A stretch of DNA of 64,000 bases from Branchinecta lynchi (GCA_023053575.1 JAKZAP010000014.1:21912938-21976937); one strand, 5' to 3'. Shown: positions 32,683-44,105, numbered from the stretch's first letter. The notes: generated by a model from the sequence alone, not told the origin. A program made the numbers and translations.

Positions 32683-35669
32683 ATACTAGACCTACGTTGC
32701 CCGGGCAACGTGAAGTGTTGCGGCAACCTTTGTCCGGCTTCGCCGGCTAAAGTGTTGCGAGAGCAACACTTTGGTTTTGTTTCTTCGCTGTCGGTTAAAT
32801 GCTGAAATTGTCAACTTATCGAAGCTTTTAAAACGGTATGTTCTAAAAAGAATAATCACATAATCAAAAGCTGTTCTTTAGCGTTGTAAAACCAACAACA
32901 AAACAATATCGGAAGAAGGCTATCCGTAACGTTTCAGGATTAAAATACCATAGATGACACTATTAATTATTACAAAACTACCTTATTGTTTTACATTACC
33001 GTATCGTTTGTACCCGTTGCGTAAACAGTTAATCCTAGGTTATAGCGATACACCATCGATACAAACTTTCTTACTGTCATATTTACAGAAATCGAATACA
33101 ATGTGCATCAATTTTCAAAAATTTCTAGCCCCTCGTGAACCGATCTTACTTTACAAGTCCGTCTCCCGTGATTGACATCAAATTCACCGGAAACAAATAA
33201 TGGATACACCAGCTATCAAAAGTTGCAAACCCCTCATCGCTGAAGATGATTATAGCATAAAAGCCGATTATTACTTACAAGTCCCATGCATGTCTTACAA
33301 CTGGGAACAAAATTGTTCTTACCATCGAATACACCTGAGACAAATAACAGGTATACCAACTAGCAAAAGCTGCAAACTCCTCGTTGCCGAAGATGATTAT
33401 GAGCTAACAGTCGTCTGTTGCTTACAGTCGACTGTTGCTTACAAGTCCCTTACATGTCTCACAACTGGTATCGCCTATTTTTGGTTTCAGTGTGTACCTT
33501 ACTCCTGAAGTTGTCAACCCCTTGAAACTTTCAAACTGGTTTATCTCATGAAGGATTTTTGTTCAAAAAAATGGATGGCCTATATTTTGATCAGCTCTTC
33601 AAGGGCTATCGATTGCCCTAACCACAAGTAAAGCATATTGGAAAAAGGGACTAAATTGACTTTGCAGTCAGTTGTAACTTTATCCTTTTCAACCGTAGAC
33701 ATCGTGACGGATGAAAACTTGGAATAATATCTTATATAATCTAGTTGATATTATAAAGCTATCCGTAACTTTTCAGGATTAAAATACCATAGATGACACT
33801 ATTAATTATTACAAAATACCTTATTGTTTTACATTACCGTATCGTTTGTACCCGTTGCGTCAACAGTTAATCCTAGGTTATAGCGATAGACCATTGATAC
33901 AAAATTTCTTACTGTCATATTTACAGAAATCGAATACAATGTGCACCAATTTTCAAAAATTTCTAGCCCCTCGTGAACCGATTCTTACTTACAAGTCCGT
34001 CTCCCGTGATTTACATCAAATTCACCGGAAACAAATAATGGATATACCAGCTATCAAAAGTTGCAAGCCCCTCATCGCTGAAGATGATTATAGCATAAGC
34101 TTTTAAACGGGATGTTCTAAAAAAATTAATCATATGATCAAAAGGTATTCTTCAGCGTTGTAAAAACAACAACAAAATAATATAGGAAGAAGGGACTAAA
34201 TTTACTTTGCAGTCAGTTGTACTTTATCCTTTTCAATCGTAGACATCGTGACGGATGAAAACTTGGAACAATATCTTACATAATCTAGTTGGCATTAGAA
34301 AGCTATCCGTAATTAAAATACTATAGATGACACTATTCATTATTACGAAACTACCTTGTTTTACATTATGCGTAAACCTACGTAAATCCTAGGTTACAGC
34401 GATAGACCATCGATACAAAATTTCTTACCGTCAGATTTATATAAATCAAATACAATGTGCACCCATTTGCAAAAATTCCTAGCCCCTCGTGAACCGATTC
34501 CTACTTACAAGTCCCTCTCCCGTGATATACATTAAGTTAACCGGAAACAAATATTGGGTACACCAGCTAGCAAAAGCTGCAAACCCATCATCGCAGAAGA
34601 TGATTGTAGCATAACAGCCGATTATTACTTACAAGTCCCTTGCATATCTTATCATTGGGAACCAAATTGTTCTTACCATCGAATACACCGGAAACAAATA
34701 ACAGGTATACCAACTAGCAAAAGCTGCAAACCCCTCATTACCGAAGATGATTATGGGCTAACAGTCGACTGTTGCTTAAAAGTCCCCTATATGAATCATA
34801 ACTGGTATCGCCTATTTTTGGTTTCAATGTACCTTACTATGAAGTTGTCAACCCCTTTGAAATTTTCAAACTGGTGTATCTCATGAAGGAATTTTTGTAC
34901 CAAAAAATGGATGACATATACTTTGATCAGCTCATCAATGGCTATCGATTGCCGTCGAAAAAAAAATTCTACCTGTCTTAGTTCAAAAGTTGACTTTTTT
35001 GCCGTAGGCCAACTTTCTAACGTCACGACTTAGAAAGGAGCAAAGGATAAGCTCTAGTTTCTTTAGCAATGAGAGAACTTTTAAAGTTTAAGAGGCACAT
35101 CTGATACCGTTACTCTACCACAAACCAAAGTGCAAAAAAAAAAATTATAAACTCAGCTGAAATCGTCGCAGACATAGACAGAAACAATAGATGGCAGCAC
35201 TTTCGGACCCGTGGGAAAAAGCCACTTTTTTGTCTCTGTAGATTTTTCTATTTATCACTCAAAGAAGATATGTTGGCTGTGGGGCCGGGTAACTGCCGCA
35301 TATATTTAACACTTATAGATTTTAGTCCATCTTCAATTTGAAACTGGTGCCTGCCTGCTTGCGTGCTAGAACGGAGCTTTCCACTCGAAAGCAGAAACAT
35401 CTTTTGATGAAACGAAAGGTTCGCTACACAACTTCAGATAGTCCTCTCTGACATAGGCTATACAACTCCACTTCACTTCGCAAACCGTAGGCTCTGGCTC
35501 GCGGACAAGCAAAAACCATCCTTATTGGCCCCAGGCAAGAGTTCTACGGAGCTTTCCAAAATGTAATGTCATATTCATCAATCCGGCCTAAGGTCCACAC
35601 TTTCCGTAAAAACCGCACAGGTTAGACCCTTCTCAGTTACCAGGAATAAAATGAAATCGGAGTCATAGG

Positions 35670-35700
<31 letters not shown>

Positions 35701-35745
35701 GAGGACAAAACCAAATTGTTGCTCTCGCAACACAATTAACGAAAA
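32683..35745. mobile_element. Hairpin-ended repeat element with 147-base arrays, copy 2
   Basis: The left end TACTAGACCTACGTTGCC, GTTGCCCGGGCAAC, CCGGCTTCGCCGG and GTGTTGCGAGAGCAACAC is intact. The right end is ACAAAACCAAATTGTTGCTC. Compared with copy 1 it holds three partial internal copies: 32683-33620, 33640-34105 and 34105-35745. Each restarts with TTATCC...TTTTCAA or CTTTTAAACGGGATGTTC. The 147-base array occurs in all three. An A run of about 30 is at 35670. This arrangement suggests unequal exchange inside one element. Confidence 0.75.
34554..34886 (+). repeat. In-frame 147-base units (best preserved array)
   Basis: A 110-codon open stretch covers one complete unit and the divergent last unit: SKSCKPIIAEDD, YYLQVPCISYHWEPNCSY, HRKQITGIPTSKSCKPLI, then VDCCLKVPYMNHNW. 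Cysteines fall at the same places in each unit. Parallel stretches are at 33200-33508 and 33846-34106. It could be a relic of a repetitive protein or a minisatellite whose length happens to be divisible by three. No splice sites tie it to a gene. Confidence 0.4.
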
Positions 35746-35961
35746 AATTACCCTCCGTGACCCCCAAACAACAAAACACAACAAACGAAAATTATATAAA
35801 AACAACACGAGAAAAATGTATTTAATCAGTTTCGAAAGTGTACCTGCCGAGCAAATCCACACGTAAATCAGACTAAACTGGTTAAAATTACCTATTTCCT
35901 TAATACCTTTACTTAGTTTATTCCACAGCTTGGAAGCTCATTAAATAATGGAGATGGAAGA

Positions 35962-36306
35962 CAGAGGCGTCACGACTGGGGGGGGGGGGGCTCCCCCCCC
36001 CCAAAGCCGTCGGCCAGTCGGTAAAAAATACCGAATCGGCTCGAAGCGCCGCGATTTTTCGTCAAAACAGTTGATTTTTTTTCATGAAAACAGTCGGTTT
36101 TTCTGAAAATTGGTCGATTTTTCGTCAAAATAGTTGGTTTTTCTGAAACTCAGTGGATTTTTCGGAAATAAGTCGATTTTTTCAAAAACGTCATTTTATT
36201 GTTGAAAACAGTCGTTTTTCTGCAAAAAAAAGTCGGTAAAAATTACCAGCCAGTCGGTAAATGCCTCGTCCCCCCCCCCCAAACATTTTGGCTAGTAACG
36301 CCTCTG
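35962..36306. repeat. CAGAGGCGT C-tract element, copy 2 (with target duplication)
   Basis: The ends CAGAGGCGTCACGACTGGGG and CTAGTAACGCCTCTG are flanked on both sides by GGAAGA (35956-35961 and 36307-36312). The interior is a series of 25-30-base units such as AAAACAGTCGGTTTTTCTG. A non-autonomous DNA element with a 6-base duplication visible. Confidence 0.8.
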
Positions 36307-36649
36307 GGAAGACCTACTTGTAACTAGCCGAGGGACCTCAATATTTCCTCGTATCAAGTTAGAGACTTGTTTCAGTATTTTATTTATTTGACTGTTTTTA
36401 TATGATTTGCACTTATTTATTTGATTAATGTATTTATTTGGTTTCGTGCCAGCACAGACGAATAGTGCAACCGTGCTTGTACACAAGAACAGCGCTTAAA
36501 TACGACAATAGAGAGTGGTACACCCTTCCAGAAAGTACCTAACCCTATGCTAAAGTTCAAAGAGAACTATTCAGCCGTCCACTGAACTCCGAAGGGGGGG
36601 GGGAGCTTAGCTGAACAGCAAAATGGGAAACATCAAAGTTTGAACTTAC

Positions 36650-36830
36650 TTGGCCTCCGTCGTAGGTCCATGATCCAAACTTCATAATGCAACTTTGCTT
36701 GTCGAACGGAAACCACTCAACGTTTATCTCGCAAGAAGATTTGTAAATAGCTGGTGGTTTCCATATTACTTCCCCATTCGATTTAACAGTTGCTTTAGTC
36801 ATCAAAGTAACTTCATAATTTCCATCAGCG
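36650..36830 (-). CDS. nAChR alpha-type subunit, Cys-loop exon
   Basis: The 181-nt exon lies between acceptor TTTCCAG and donor GTAAGT. With the previous exon's AA it completes LYNNADGNYEV, then reads [19 protein letters not shown], the Cys-loop [15 protein letters not shown] (13 residues between the two cysteines, as in all members of this superfamily) and [12 protein letters not shown] (loop B tryptophan). WTYDG contributes to the acetylcholine pocket. It leaves in phase 0. NADGNYEVT and [12 protein letters not shown] are very close to protostome alpha subunits, which supports a protostome source. Confidence 0.95.
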
Positions 36831-37349
36831 CTGGAAATTAGAGGCCAAATTAGCAACGTTTCAAACCCTCCTAAAGTTTCCTGATTATCACTCAACTGCG
36901 ATAGTGGTTGCAGAAAAGTTAACGTAAGCCAATCAGAAAACAGCTATCGCAACAAACACGACGCAGTGCTGCATTAAATCAAGAACTCATAAAGATCCGT
37001 AATTTCTAAGTTCTTGATGTATTCATTACCTATTACACAGGAATGGGCTGCAGCCTTCACCATGGAAAAAGGGCTATAGCGCGAAACGGTGAGTTAAATT
37101 TCTGCAATAAATTTCTGCAATACCATAGTCATTTTGGACGACAAATGTTTCAAACACTTTACAAAATAGTTCTCTGAACATGAAATTCCCAAAAAAAGGT
37201 CGAAATCGTAATCGAACAAAAAGTAAGAAAAACTAAAAAAATTCTGTCAAACTGACTTGGGATTCACAGATTACCTATCTCACATATCTGGCGGAATTAG
37301 TGAAAGGATAAAAGTGCTAAAACTGGGCCACCAAATTGACCTTTGATCC
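36831..37349 (-). other. nAChR intron, unassigned
   Basis: No family recognised upstream of the Cys-loop exon. Confidence 0.4.
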
Positions 37350-37634
37350 CGGTCTACGAATCCACCTTAACGCAGCACACATGAAGAAGTACACGAGTGT
37401 GGCTGTCCATATCTCCAAATGCTACTAAAATTAATTGTTGAAGCGAATCATACAGAAAGTGTAGTCATCCTGTTACAGAAATATTACGAACTATTCCTAC
37501 TGCAGATGTTATCCGGACTATGCTTTACGTTCAGTTCCGTGATCGAAGTTTTTCCGACCCACCAAATTGTAAACAGAAAATCATGGGCATCATCAGGCTT
37601 TTTGTGCAATAAAATCTAAATTCTATTCTATAGG
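37350..37634 (+). mobile_element. Possible CR1-like retroposon 3' end
   Basis: The sequence ends GTGCAATAAAATCTAAATTC followed by TATTCTATAGG, the kind of ATTCT tail used by CR1/L2-like elements. The upstream coding remnant is not recognisable. Start is approximate. Confidence 0.35.
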
Positions 37635-37844
37635 GGTGTTACATTGCATTAGTGGACCTGATGTGGTCAGCTTTTCCTTGTCGAAAGGCAAAACCCCCTG
37701 CTGTTAAGACTCAGATCATTCAATTGAAGCTTACACTGTAAGTGAGGAGTGATATCCTAACATCATCATGTACGAGCCCGAAATCTTGCGTATTTTCACG
37801 AAATCGGTTTCATTGATATTTGGCAAAAAATAATCCTTGAACCA

Positions 37845-38097
37845 GGGTCGTCACGACTAGGGGGGGGGGGGGACCCCCCCCCCCCCCCCCCAATGTTGTA
37901 AAAATAACTGAGTCGGCGAGAAGCGCCGCTAAGTCGGTTTTTCTGAAAATCAGTGGATTTCTTTTTAAAAATATCCTTTTTTCTTGACAACAGTCGTTTT
38001 TTCTGCAAAAACAATTGGTAAAAATTACCAGCCAGTCTGTAAATGCCTCGCTCCCCCCCCCCCCCCCCTCCAAACATTTTGGATAGTAACGCCTCTG
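37845..38097. repeat. CAGAGGCGT C-tract element, copy 3
   Basis: The left end GTCGTCACGACTAGGGGG is followed by an extended C run, AAGTCGGTTTTTCTGAAAAT units, and the right end TTTGGATAGTAACGCCTCTG. It is shorter than copy 2 by about 90 bases. Confidence 0.75.
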
Positions 38098-38755
38098 TCT
38101 TTAACCCACTCAAGTTTGGCTGGCCCATTGATTCCAGTGACTTTACGACTGACGCCCTGGACTCCATCTGACCTTCTGTTACTGTAAGACTGCGTGCGGC
38201 AAATGATGACCCATGTCTGGGGAAAAGCTAAGTCGGGATCGGAGCCCGATTCGTTGATTGACATCTCCAAGGGGAGTTCTAAGTACCTCAAAGAACCCGG
38301 CTCTGTCCCTCGGACTTGGCTGACAGTTAAAATTCAGACGAGAATGTTCATTTGTACGTTGGGGGAAACCGTTGGGATGTGCGCGAGGAATATTTTGACA
38401 GCTTTATCTGTATTTTTTACTAGATCAGTTCTCCCAACAAATCAATTTGAAAATAAATGTACAGTAGCCCAAGTCAAATAACACTTTAATCATGTTAGCA
38501 GTCTCAACTTTCGTCAAGAGTGAGCGATGCTTCTGGGTTGGTCTACTACCTTAAGAGCTTCGTGGGTACATTATTATCTGGACTTGCAACGATATTTGCA
38601 AGAAAACTGGAGTTTATAGCAAATTAAATAGCCTATAAGAACTAAATTTGGAACACTCGGCGTCAAAATTTGGCATAGACACATGTCTCGCAGTATAATT
38701 TTTCAGCAGAGAAAAAGTTAGGCCTATAAATAAGTAATTAGCCTGTAACGAGAGG
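38098..38755. other. nAChR intron, unassigned
   Basis: No repeat or coding family recognised. Confidence 0.4.
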
Positions 38756-40095
38756 TAGAAGCTCATACGGTACGGCACTTGCAAGGCTGGATCAGAGGAT
38801 GAAAATAGGAATCTGCAAATTTGTGGGTTTATCGTGATCATCTGTAAGCAAAGTCCTAGAGACAAGAATGATCATGGACCCTTGGAAATCACGAGAATGT
38901 ATCGTTTGGTTAAAAATATTCTATTTTGCACTTGGCTGTGCACTTTAAGGGCGCTATTAATTCCTCTCTAGTCAAAATGCCTGAAGCAAAAATTATCATA
39001 GGCTCACCGAGATCATGAAAATCTATATTTTGCTCAAAAGGATTGTTTGTACTTTAAGGAATTTACTTGTAAGCAAGACCTAAAAGCCAAAAAAGATCAT
39101 GTACCATTGGGAATCATGAATATATATCGTTTGGTAAAAAGATTTTTTTTGACTTTTCGGTTAAGATGAGCACTTCTACGTTGCGATGGAAATTCATTTT
39201 TAAACAAAACCCCATAGGCTCAAAGATCATCGCCCTCGGAGATCATGAAGTGTATCGTTTGGCAAAAACAAAATTTACTTTGCGGTTAAGATGCGCACTT
39301 CATGGGAGCTAAAAACTGATTTCATAAAAATGTACATTTAGCTTTATAAGTTATACTTTAAAGGGAGGTCGGATCTAGAAAGTAAGAATTTCTAAGCCAA
39401 TCTTGTCAAGTCTCTAATGTTCAAGCCTAGTTTCGTCGTCCTAGCCCATCTGGAAGTACCTTAACTCGCAATCACCACAATTCCGGACCCCCCTCCGACT
39501 CCCCCCCACAGTGCCCGAATCCGGTCCGCTTCTGTCACTGATCTATCTAAGGCTAGTGCTTGGTCTTCCCCCCAAGTTTCATCCCGATCGCTCTAGTCTA
39601 AGCGTGTCATAAAATTTCCGGTTCTCCCCTCTACCCCCCCCCCCTTCCCCCCACACACACTCATCGAACCCAGCCGGGAACTGAAATGGGATATTTGAGA
39701 CACGAGATCTTTCCGAATATCAAGTTTCATTAAGATCCGATCACCCGTTCAAAAGTTATATGTATCTCAAGATTCTGACCCCCCCCCCCCTCCACTCCCC
39801 CACGATGGTCGGATCGGGGAACTCGCTATTTTTCAACCGTGTCTAGTGTCTAATGTTCAAGCCAAGTTTCATCGTCCTAGCATATCAGGAAATACCTTAT
39901 CTCGCTACTACCGGAACTCTGGACCCCCCCCCCCCCCCCAAAATCCCCCCACACTGCCAGAGTTGGGTCCGGTTCTGTCACTGATGTATCTAGGGCTTTT
40001 GGTTGTTCTTCTCACCAGGTTTCATCCTGATCGTTCCAGTCTAAGCGTATCCCTCCCCCCCCCCCCCACTTTGATCAGATCTGGTCCGGACTTGA
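38756..40095 (+). mobile_element. TATGGCACTTGC-family repeat element, copy 1
   Basis: It opens AGAAGCTCATACGGTACGGC and CACTTGCAAGGC. It continues with repeated modules GATCATG..ATCGTTTGG (38870-39290), then ~370-base modules of CCAAGTTTCATC, CGATCGCTC, C runs, GGTCGGATCGGG and AAGTTATATGTATC. It stops at a C run near 40065 without the usual end. Non-coding. Confidence 0.65.
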
Positions 40096-40099
40096 AATG

Positions 40100-40413
40100 G
40101 GACATCGCTACAGACAACACTTGGAGTGTTATCTGTTGTCGCAACAAACATTATGCATGAAATATTAACCACCTACCCCACCCCACCCCTTCGATACGGC
40201 CTTGATAACAGGCATTGCCAGGAAGAACCGAAAAATCACCAAAAAAGCACATGTTGACTATTATGTTTGCCATCATGATACCGGAAAATTAAGCAGATCT
40301 CTCCCTGGCAATGCATGTTATGCATAACATGTCACGACAACAGCTAACATCTCAAGTGTTGTCTGTTGAAATCGCGCATCCCTGTGTTGTCTGTTATGAA
40401 ACCTCTGACAGTG
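40100..40413. repeat. CACTGTCAGA foldback MITE, copy 2 (left-truncated)
   Basis: The right arm AACATCTCAAGTGTTGTCTG ... CCTCTGACAGTG is intact, ending at 40413. The left part keeps only ACAACACTTGGAGTGTTATC, adjoining the preceding element. The centre has GGAAGAACCGAAAAATCACC, shared with copies at 21034 and 51068. Confidence 0.65.
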
Positions 40414-40709
40414 AAATACATTAAAAATGTCCCTTTCTTTAAGTTAATTCCTCTTCAGGCTACCCCTTTCATCTTGCTCAAAAAACAGTTCAAAAAGTTC
40501 CAAAAAATTCAGAACTTTGACTGTCTAGTACAGAAGCGCGCAAAAAGAGCGCACCTGTTTCATAGATTTATAGTCCCTGAGGGGGGATCCCTTTGCTGAG
40601 ACAAATAGAAATGAAACGGTGACAACGCGTACTGAATCTGAATTTAGAACTGGTGAAATACTAAACTACAAAAGGGATCTCTTGTACGTGTCTGAATTAA
40701 AGTCAACTA

Positions 40710-40878
40710 CACTGTAAAAAGTTTCTCCGAGTAAGGATTAAAGTTAACTGCAGTATTTGCTATTGGGATTAATCTTATCTTTAGTCGAATAAGATTAACC
40801 CGAATTAGAGATAATCTTATCTCAGTAGAGACAAGATTAATCCCAATAGCAAATGCTGCAAGATTTTTTTGTAAAGTG
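40710..40878. repeat. CACTGTAAAAAG foldback MITE, copy 3 (complete)
   Basis: 169 bases from CACTGTAAAAAGTTTCTCC to TTTTTTTGTAAAGTG. The left arm GCAGTATTTGCTATTGGGAT is mirrored by ATCCCAATAGCAAATGCTGC. It is the best preserved copy and defines the family. Confidence 0.75.
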
Positions 40879-41049
40879 TATATCCTAAAATTACCTGCAG
40901 TTAACCACATTCTAAGAAATCACAGAGAAACTTATAGGACTATGACGTTGGGGAACAAAACATTGATTAACGTTAGAAAGCGGAAAAATTTATCTGATTG
41001 ACATAAGAAGGGAAAGGTCAACAGTTGTGTCCTTTTTTTTTCTTTTATA

Positions 41050-41640
41050 TATAGGTATATATATTTATTTTTGCCCGCTTACAAAAGAGAAAAAGCGGAG
41101 TAGAAAAATAAAAATAAAAATAAAAAAAACTAAGGAAAATATATACACGTACTAAACATAATACTAAAATATATACCACGAATCATTTGTGCGCAAGCAT
41201 TTAAAGCTCTTGCTCGAGCACTTGTTTCAATTTTATGTATTTTTTCGATCGGATTTATTATTTTATATTTTCTGATAACTCCTATTTGAACTTAGGAGAG
41301 GGACGCTAAGCAGAAATATTGCGCACTTGTAGTACGTGGTGCGTATTTTTCTTTGTTCTGTTATTTTTAAAAATTCCCAAAGTGGCGAAACATAAAGAAC
41401 GTAAGGTGTAATTACTGCATTAAATAGACTGGCAAGAACGAACCGGTTGACACTGTGCTTACATTTCACCGAGCGGCCGTAGCCGTCGCGTAACGCTTTA
41501 CATACATTTTCAACTAGCGTTGTCCTCATAGACCGAATATTTGATTTGTAGACTATTCCGAGGTACTTAAGAGATTTGTATCGTTGTTTGAATAGGGGTA
41601 GGGGATGATTCTTGGAAATTAAGAATATACCAGATACATA
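41050..41640 (-). mobile_element. 5'-truncated non-LTR retrotransposon, AAATAAAT-tail family
   Basis: The minus frame near 41529-41263 reads RTTLVENVCKALRDGYGR, NAVITPYVLYVSPLWEFL and KIRTTYYKCAIFLL, aligning by eye with 22263-22870. The 3' stem-loop CCGCTT...AAGCGG (41074-41098) is followed on the minus strand by AAAAATAAATATATATA. Upstream coding is lost. Confidence 0.65.
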
Positions 41641-42077
41641 TTGTACTTATTTCGTTTATTCATTCGTAATGAGTAGCAGGTGGTGACTTGTAAACTACAA
41701 ATTCTAAATTATTTGCGGAACAAGACCTTGGGCCTTTTTTTTAGGTGTGAAGTGTCCTTTTTATGCCTAGTTTGCTTTGTGGCTATTTTGGTGAAATAAA
41801 TTGAAAAACTGATCTTATTATCATCAATTTTGGTGGATCAATAACACATCATCATCATCATCAAAAGCTACCTACCTAAACCGACCTAATCTCCACTTAT
41901 ACTTTCTTCGTAACATCTACTGAAGTGAATACACGTATCCTGGTTGTTTGATAGCCTATGCCTAACGCGAGTTGCGCCAAATGCCAGGCACACTAAGCCT
42001 GACAAATCATCCCAACCCTTGACTGTAAGTGGCCTTACCAATGCGCATGTAGCGTTTTTTTACAGACACTTGAAGGC

Positions 42078-42607
42078 CCATTCAGAACCGGTTTTGAGCT
42101 AATACTCGGTACCAGCCAGTTCCGCAAATCGCTCTGGGACCGAGAATTAGCTGGGTTTCTGCCGTTCGCAACAAGAGCAACCGTCTCGCAACCAAGTTGA
42201 AATCAGATCACTTTTGAGGGTACTAGCCAATCAGATTATTTTGGGGAATATTGAGAAATACTATAATTGGCTAGTGTCGAACCAAGCCCAGTAGACAAAA
42301 TCACAGCCACTCCTTGCTGTCTTGAAAACCGAAAGTGAATTCAGGTCATTGTTCTTCGGCGTGACGTGGTTCAGCATTGGCCAATCGGAATATTCCTAAG
42401 TATTCCCCTAAGTAATGTGATTGGCAATTACCCTGAAAAGTTGAGCTGATTTTAACTTGGGTGCGAGACTAGCTGGTACCCGAAACTGGCACCAATATGA
42501 TTGCGAACGGCAGAAACCCAGCTAATTCTCGGTCTCAGAGCGATTTCCAGAAATGGCTGGTACAGAGTATTAGCTAAGTTTCAGCTAAAACCCGCTGTGA
42601 ATGGGCG
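42078..42607. repeat. GCCCATTCAGAACCGG foldback element near a splice donor
   Basis: The left arm, with GCTAATACTCGGTACCAGCC, GAATTAGCTGGGTTTCTGCC and AACCAAGTTGAAATCAG, is complementary to the right arm, with GGCAGAAACCCAGCTAATTC, GGCTGGTACAGAGTATTAGC and CTGTGAATGGGC. About 530 bases. It ends 18 bases from the GTAAGT donor of the exon at 42632-42786. Confidence 0.8.
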
Positions 42608-42631
42608 TTGAGACACAGCGAAACAACTTAC

Positions 42632-42786
42632 TTGTTGTAGAGAACAATATCTGGCAGCCAAATCTGCTCGGAGGGTACATAAAGCATCTCGACTCCACCG
42701 TACTCTGCAGGATCCCATGCCAGCTTGTAGTCTTGCCACCGTTGTTCTACCCAGACGTTTGTGGTCATTACCTGATTTTTCAAATT
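42632..42786 (-). CDS. nAChR alpha-type subunit, loop D/A exon
   Basis: The 155-nt exon lies between acceptor CATTTTCAG and donor GTAAGT. It encodes [17 protein letters not shown] (loop D tryptophan), [33 protein letters not shown] (loop A WxPD) and two bases of the next codon. The phase joins both neighbours. In vertebrate nAChR genes this stretch is two exons of 45 and 110 nt, whose sum is exactly 155, so here they are a single exon. The region lines the complementary face of the acetylcholine site and the channel vestibule. Confidence 0.95.
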
Positions 42787-43814
42787 CTGAAAATGTAAAG
42801 AAAATAAGATTATTTCAGCAAAAAACGATAGATTAGATTATAATAGATTAAATTTAATCTTTTAATGTGTAAAGGGCTTGTTGGCCGCAGGTGGCGTCAA
42901 TTTTACATGTTCTGATAATACTATTTTTACATTAATCTACAACATGCCATTCATACATGGTTCACAGCCTACAAATACAAAAACATTGTGCTTACAAAAA
43001 ACACTCAGGCATCATTACTATTCTTTGCAAGGAAAATCTCTTCGCTGTAGCCTTGAAGGGTGCCAGGTGACACATGTAAATAAGTCATGACCAGCCTTAT
43101 TGCAGAACAACCAGAGCACAGCTAATACCACTGCTATAAAGTATAACCAAAAAGGGCCGAGATAGGACAATCTAGTTACCCATCACTTATTAACTTGAAG
43201 AGGATCGAAGACACGATGAAAATGCGTTACTTCGTTGCTCCGTTATTCATGAATAATCAATATTCGTATATTGGAATTTCCCTGACGGATTTGTCGTACC
43301 TCTATGCGCTTATACCTGTGTTTTATGCTTGATAAAAATGATAAACGAAAAATAAATGTTCATGCATTTAGCTACCTTCCACGAGTTATCTTCAGATCGC
43401 TGGCCGCTGAAATGCCGCGTTTATAATATTGAGATTCAAACTTTCCGCGTCATAGTAGAATTTTGCGCTGTGAGGACGGCCGTAGACATTATGAACGTGA
43501 TTCTAGAGCAAATATTGAAAAACAGAAAAAAATCTCGAAAAATACCTTAACACAAGCCAAATAATGCAATGAGTTCAGTTAAATGATATAAAAATAAGCT
43601 GGCTTTTCAGTTAAACTTTAAATTAACTTTCAAGACAAATCTGTCCAGCACTGTCTTTGACAATGCAGATAAACGATCAGGCGAGGCAATCGCGATAGGG
43701 ATTCCCCGGCCAGATTTTTAATTAATCAATCAATTTTGCTTAATATTTTTGTTTAATTCTATACCTACATTGGATTCTTGCTTTTTACTGTTTTGATACC
43801 CCCCATTGGCAACT
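42787..43814 (-). other. nAChR intron, mostly unassigned
   Basis: Positions 43545-43620 (ATAAAAATAAGCTGGCTTTT, ACTTTAAATTAAC) resemble 25-95, the flank of the MITE at 91-430, but lack that MITE. Nothing else recognised. Confidence 0.45.
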
Positions 43815-44105
43815 TGAGGGTGTTCCGCCAATATTAACTATCAGTTACTACTTCCGTTCTAACCTCACGAAAAGTTACTACGCTGACCGTTCCAATCTTA
43901 TCGAAATACGAACCAATAGTAACTATTTGCTTACCATGAGTAGCAAGCGTAGTAACTACGAATCTCGATAACGCGGTCGGTCGGATTATCCCGCGGCATG
44001 ATATTTTGTTATAATAGAAAAATGCGTTCCAGCCTTGTCACCAAGAAGCCAAAATTTTTGACGTCATGCATAGTAACTACGGTAAGTAGGGTGGAACACG
44101 CTCTT
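43815..44105. repeat. AGCGTGTTCCACCCTAC MITE, copy 2 (inverted)
   Basis: It reads GAGGGTGTTCCGCC at the left and GTAGGGTGGAACACGCTC at the right, with CACGAAAAGTTACTACGCTG and TTTTTGACGTCATGCATAGT inside, the complement of 24846-25140. Confidence 0.75.
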
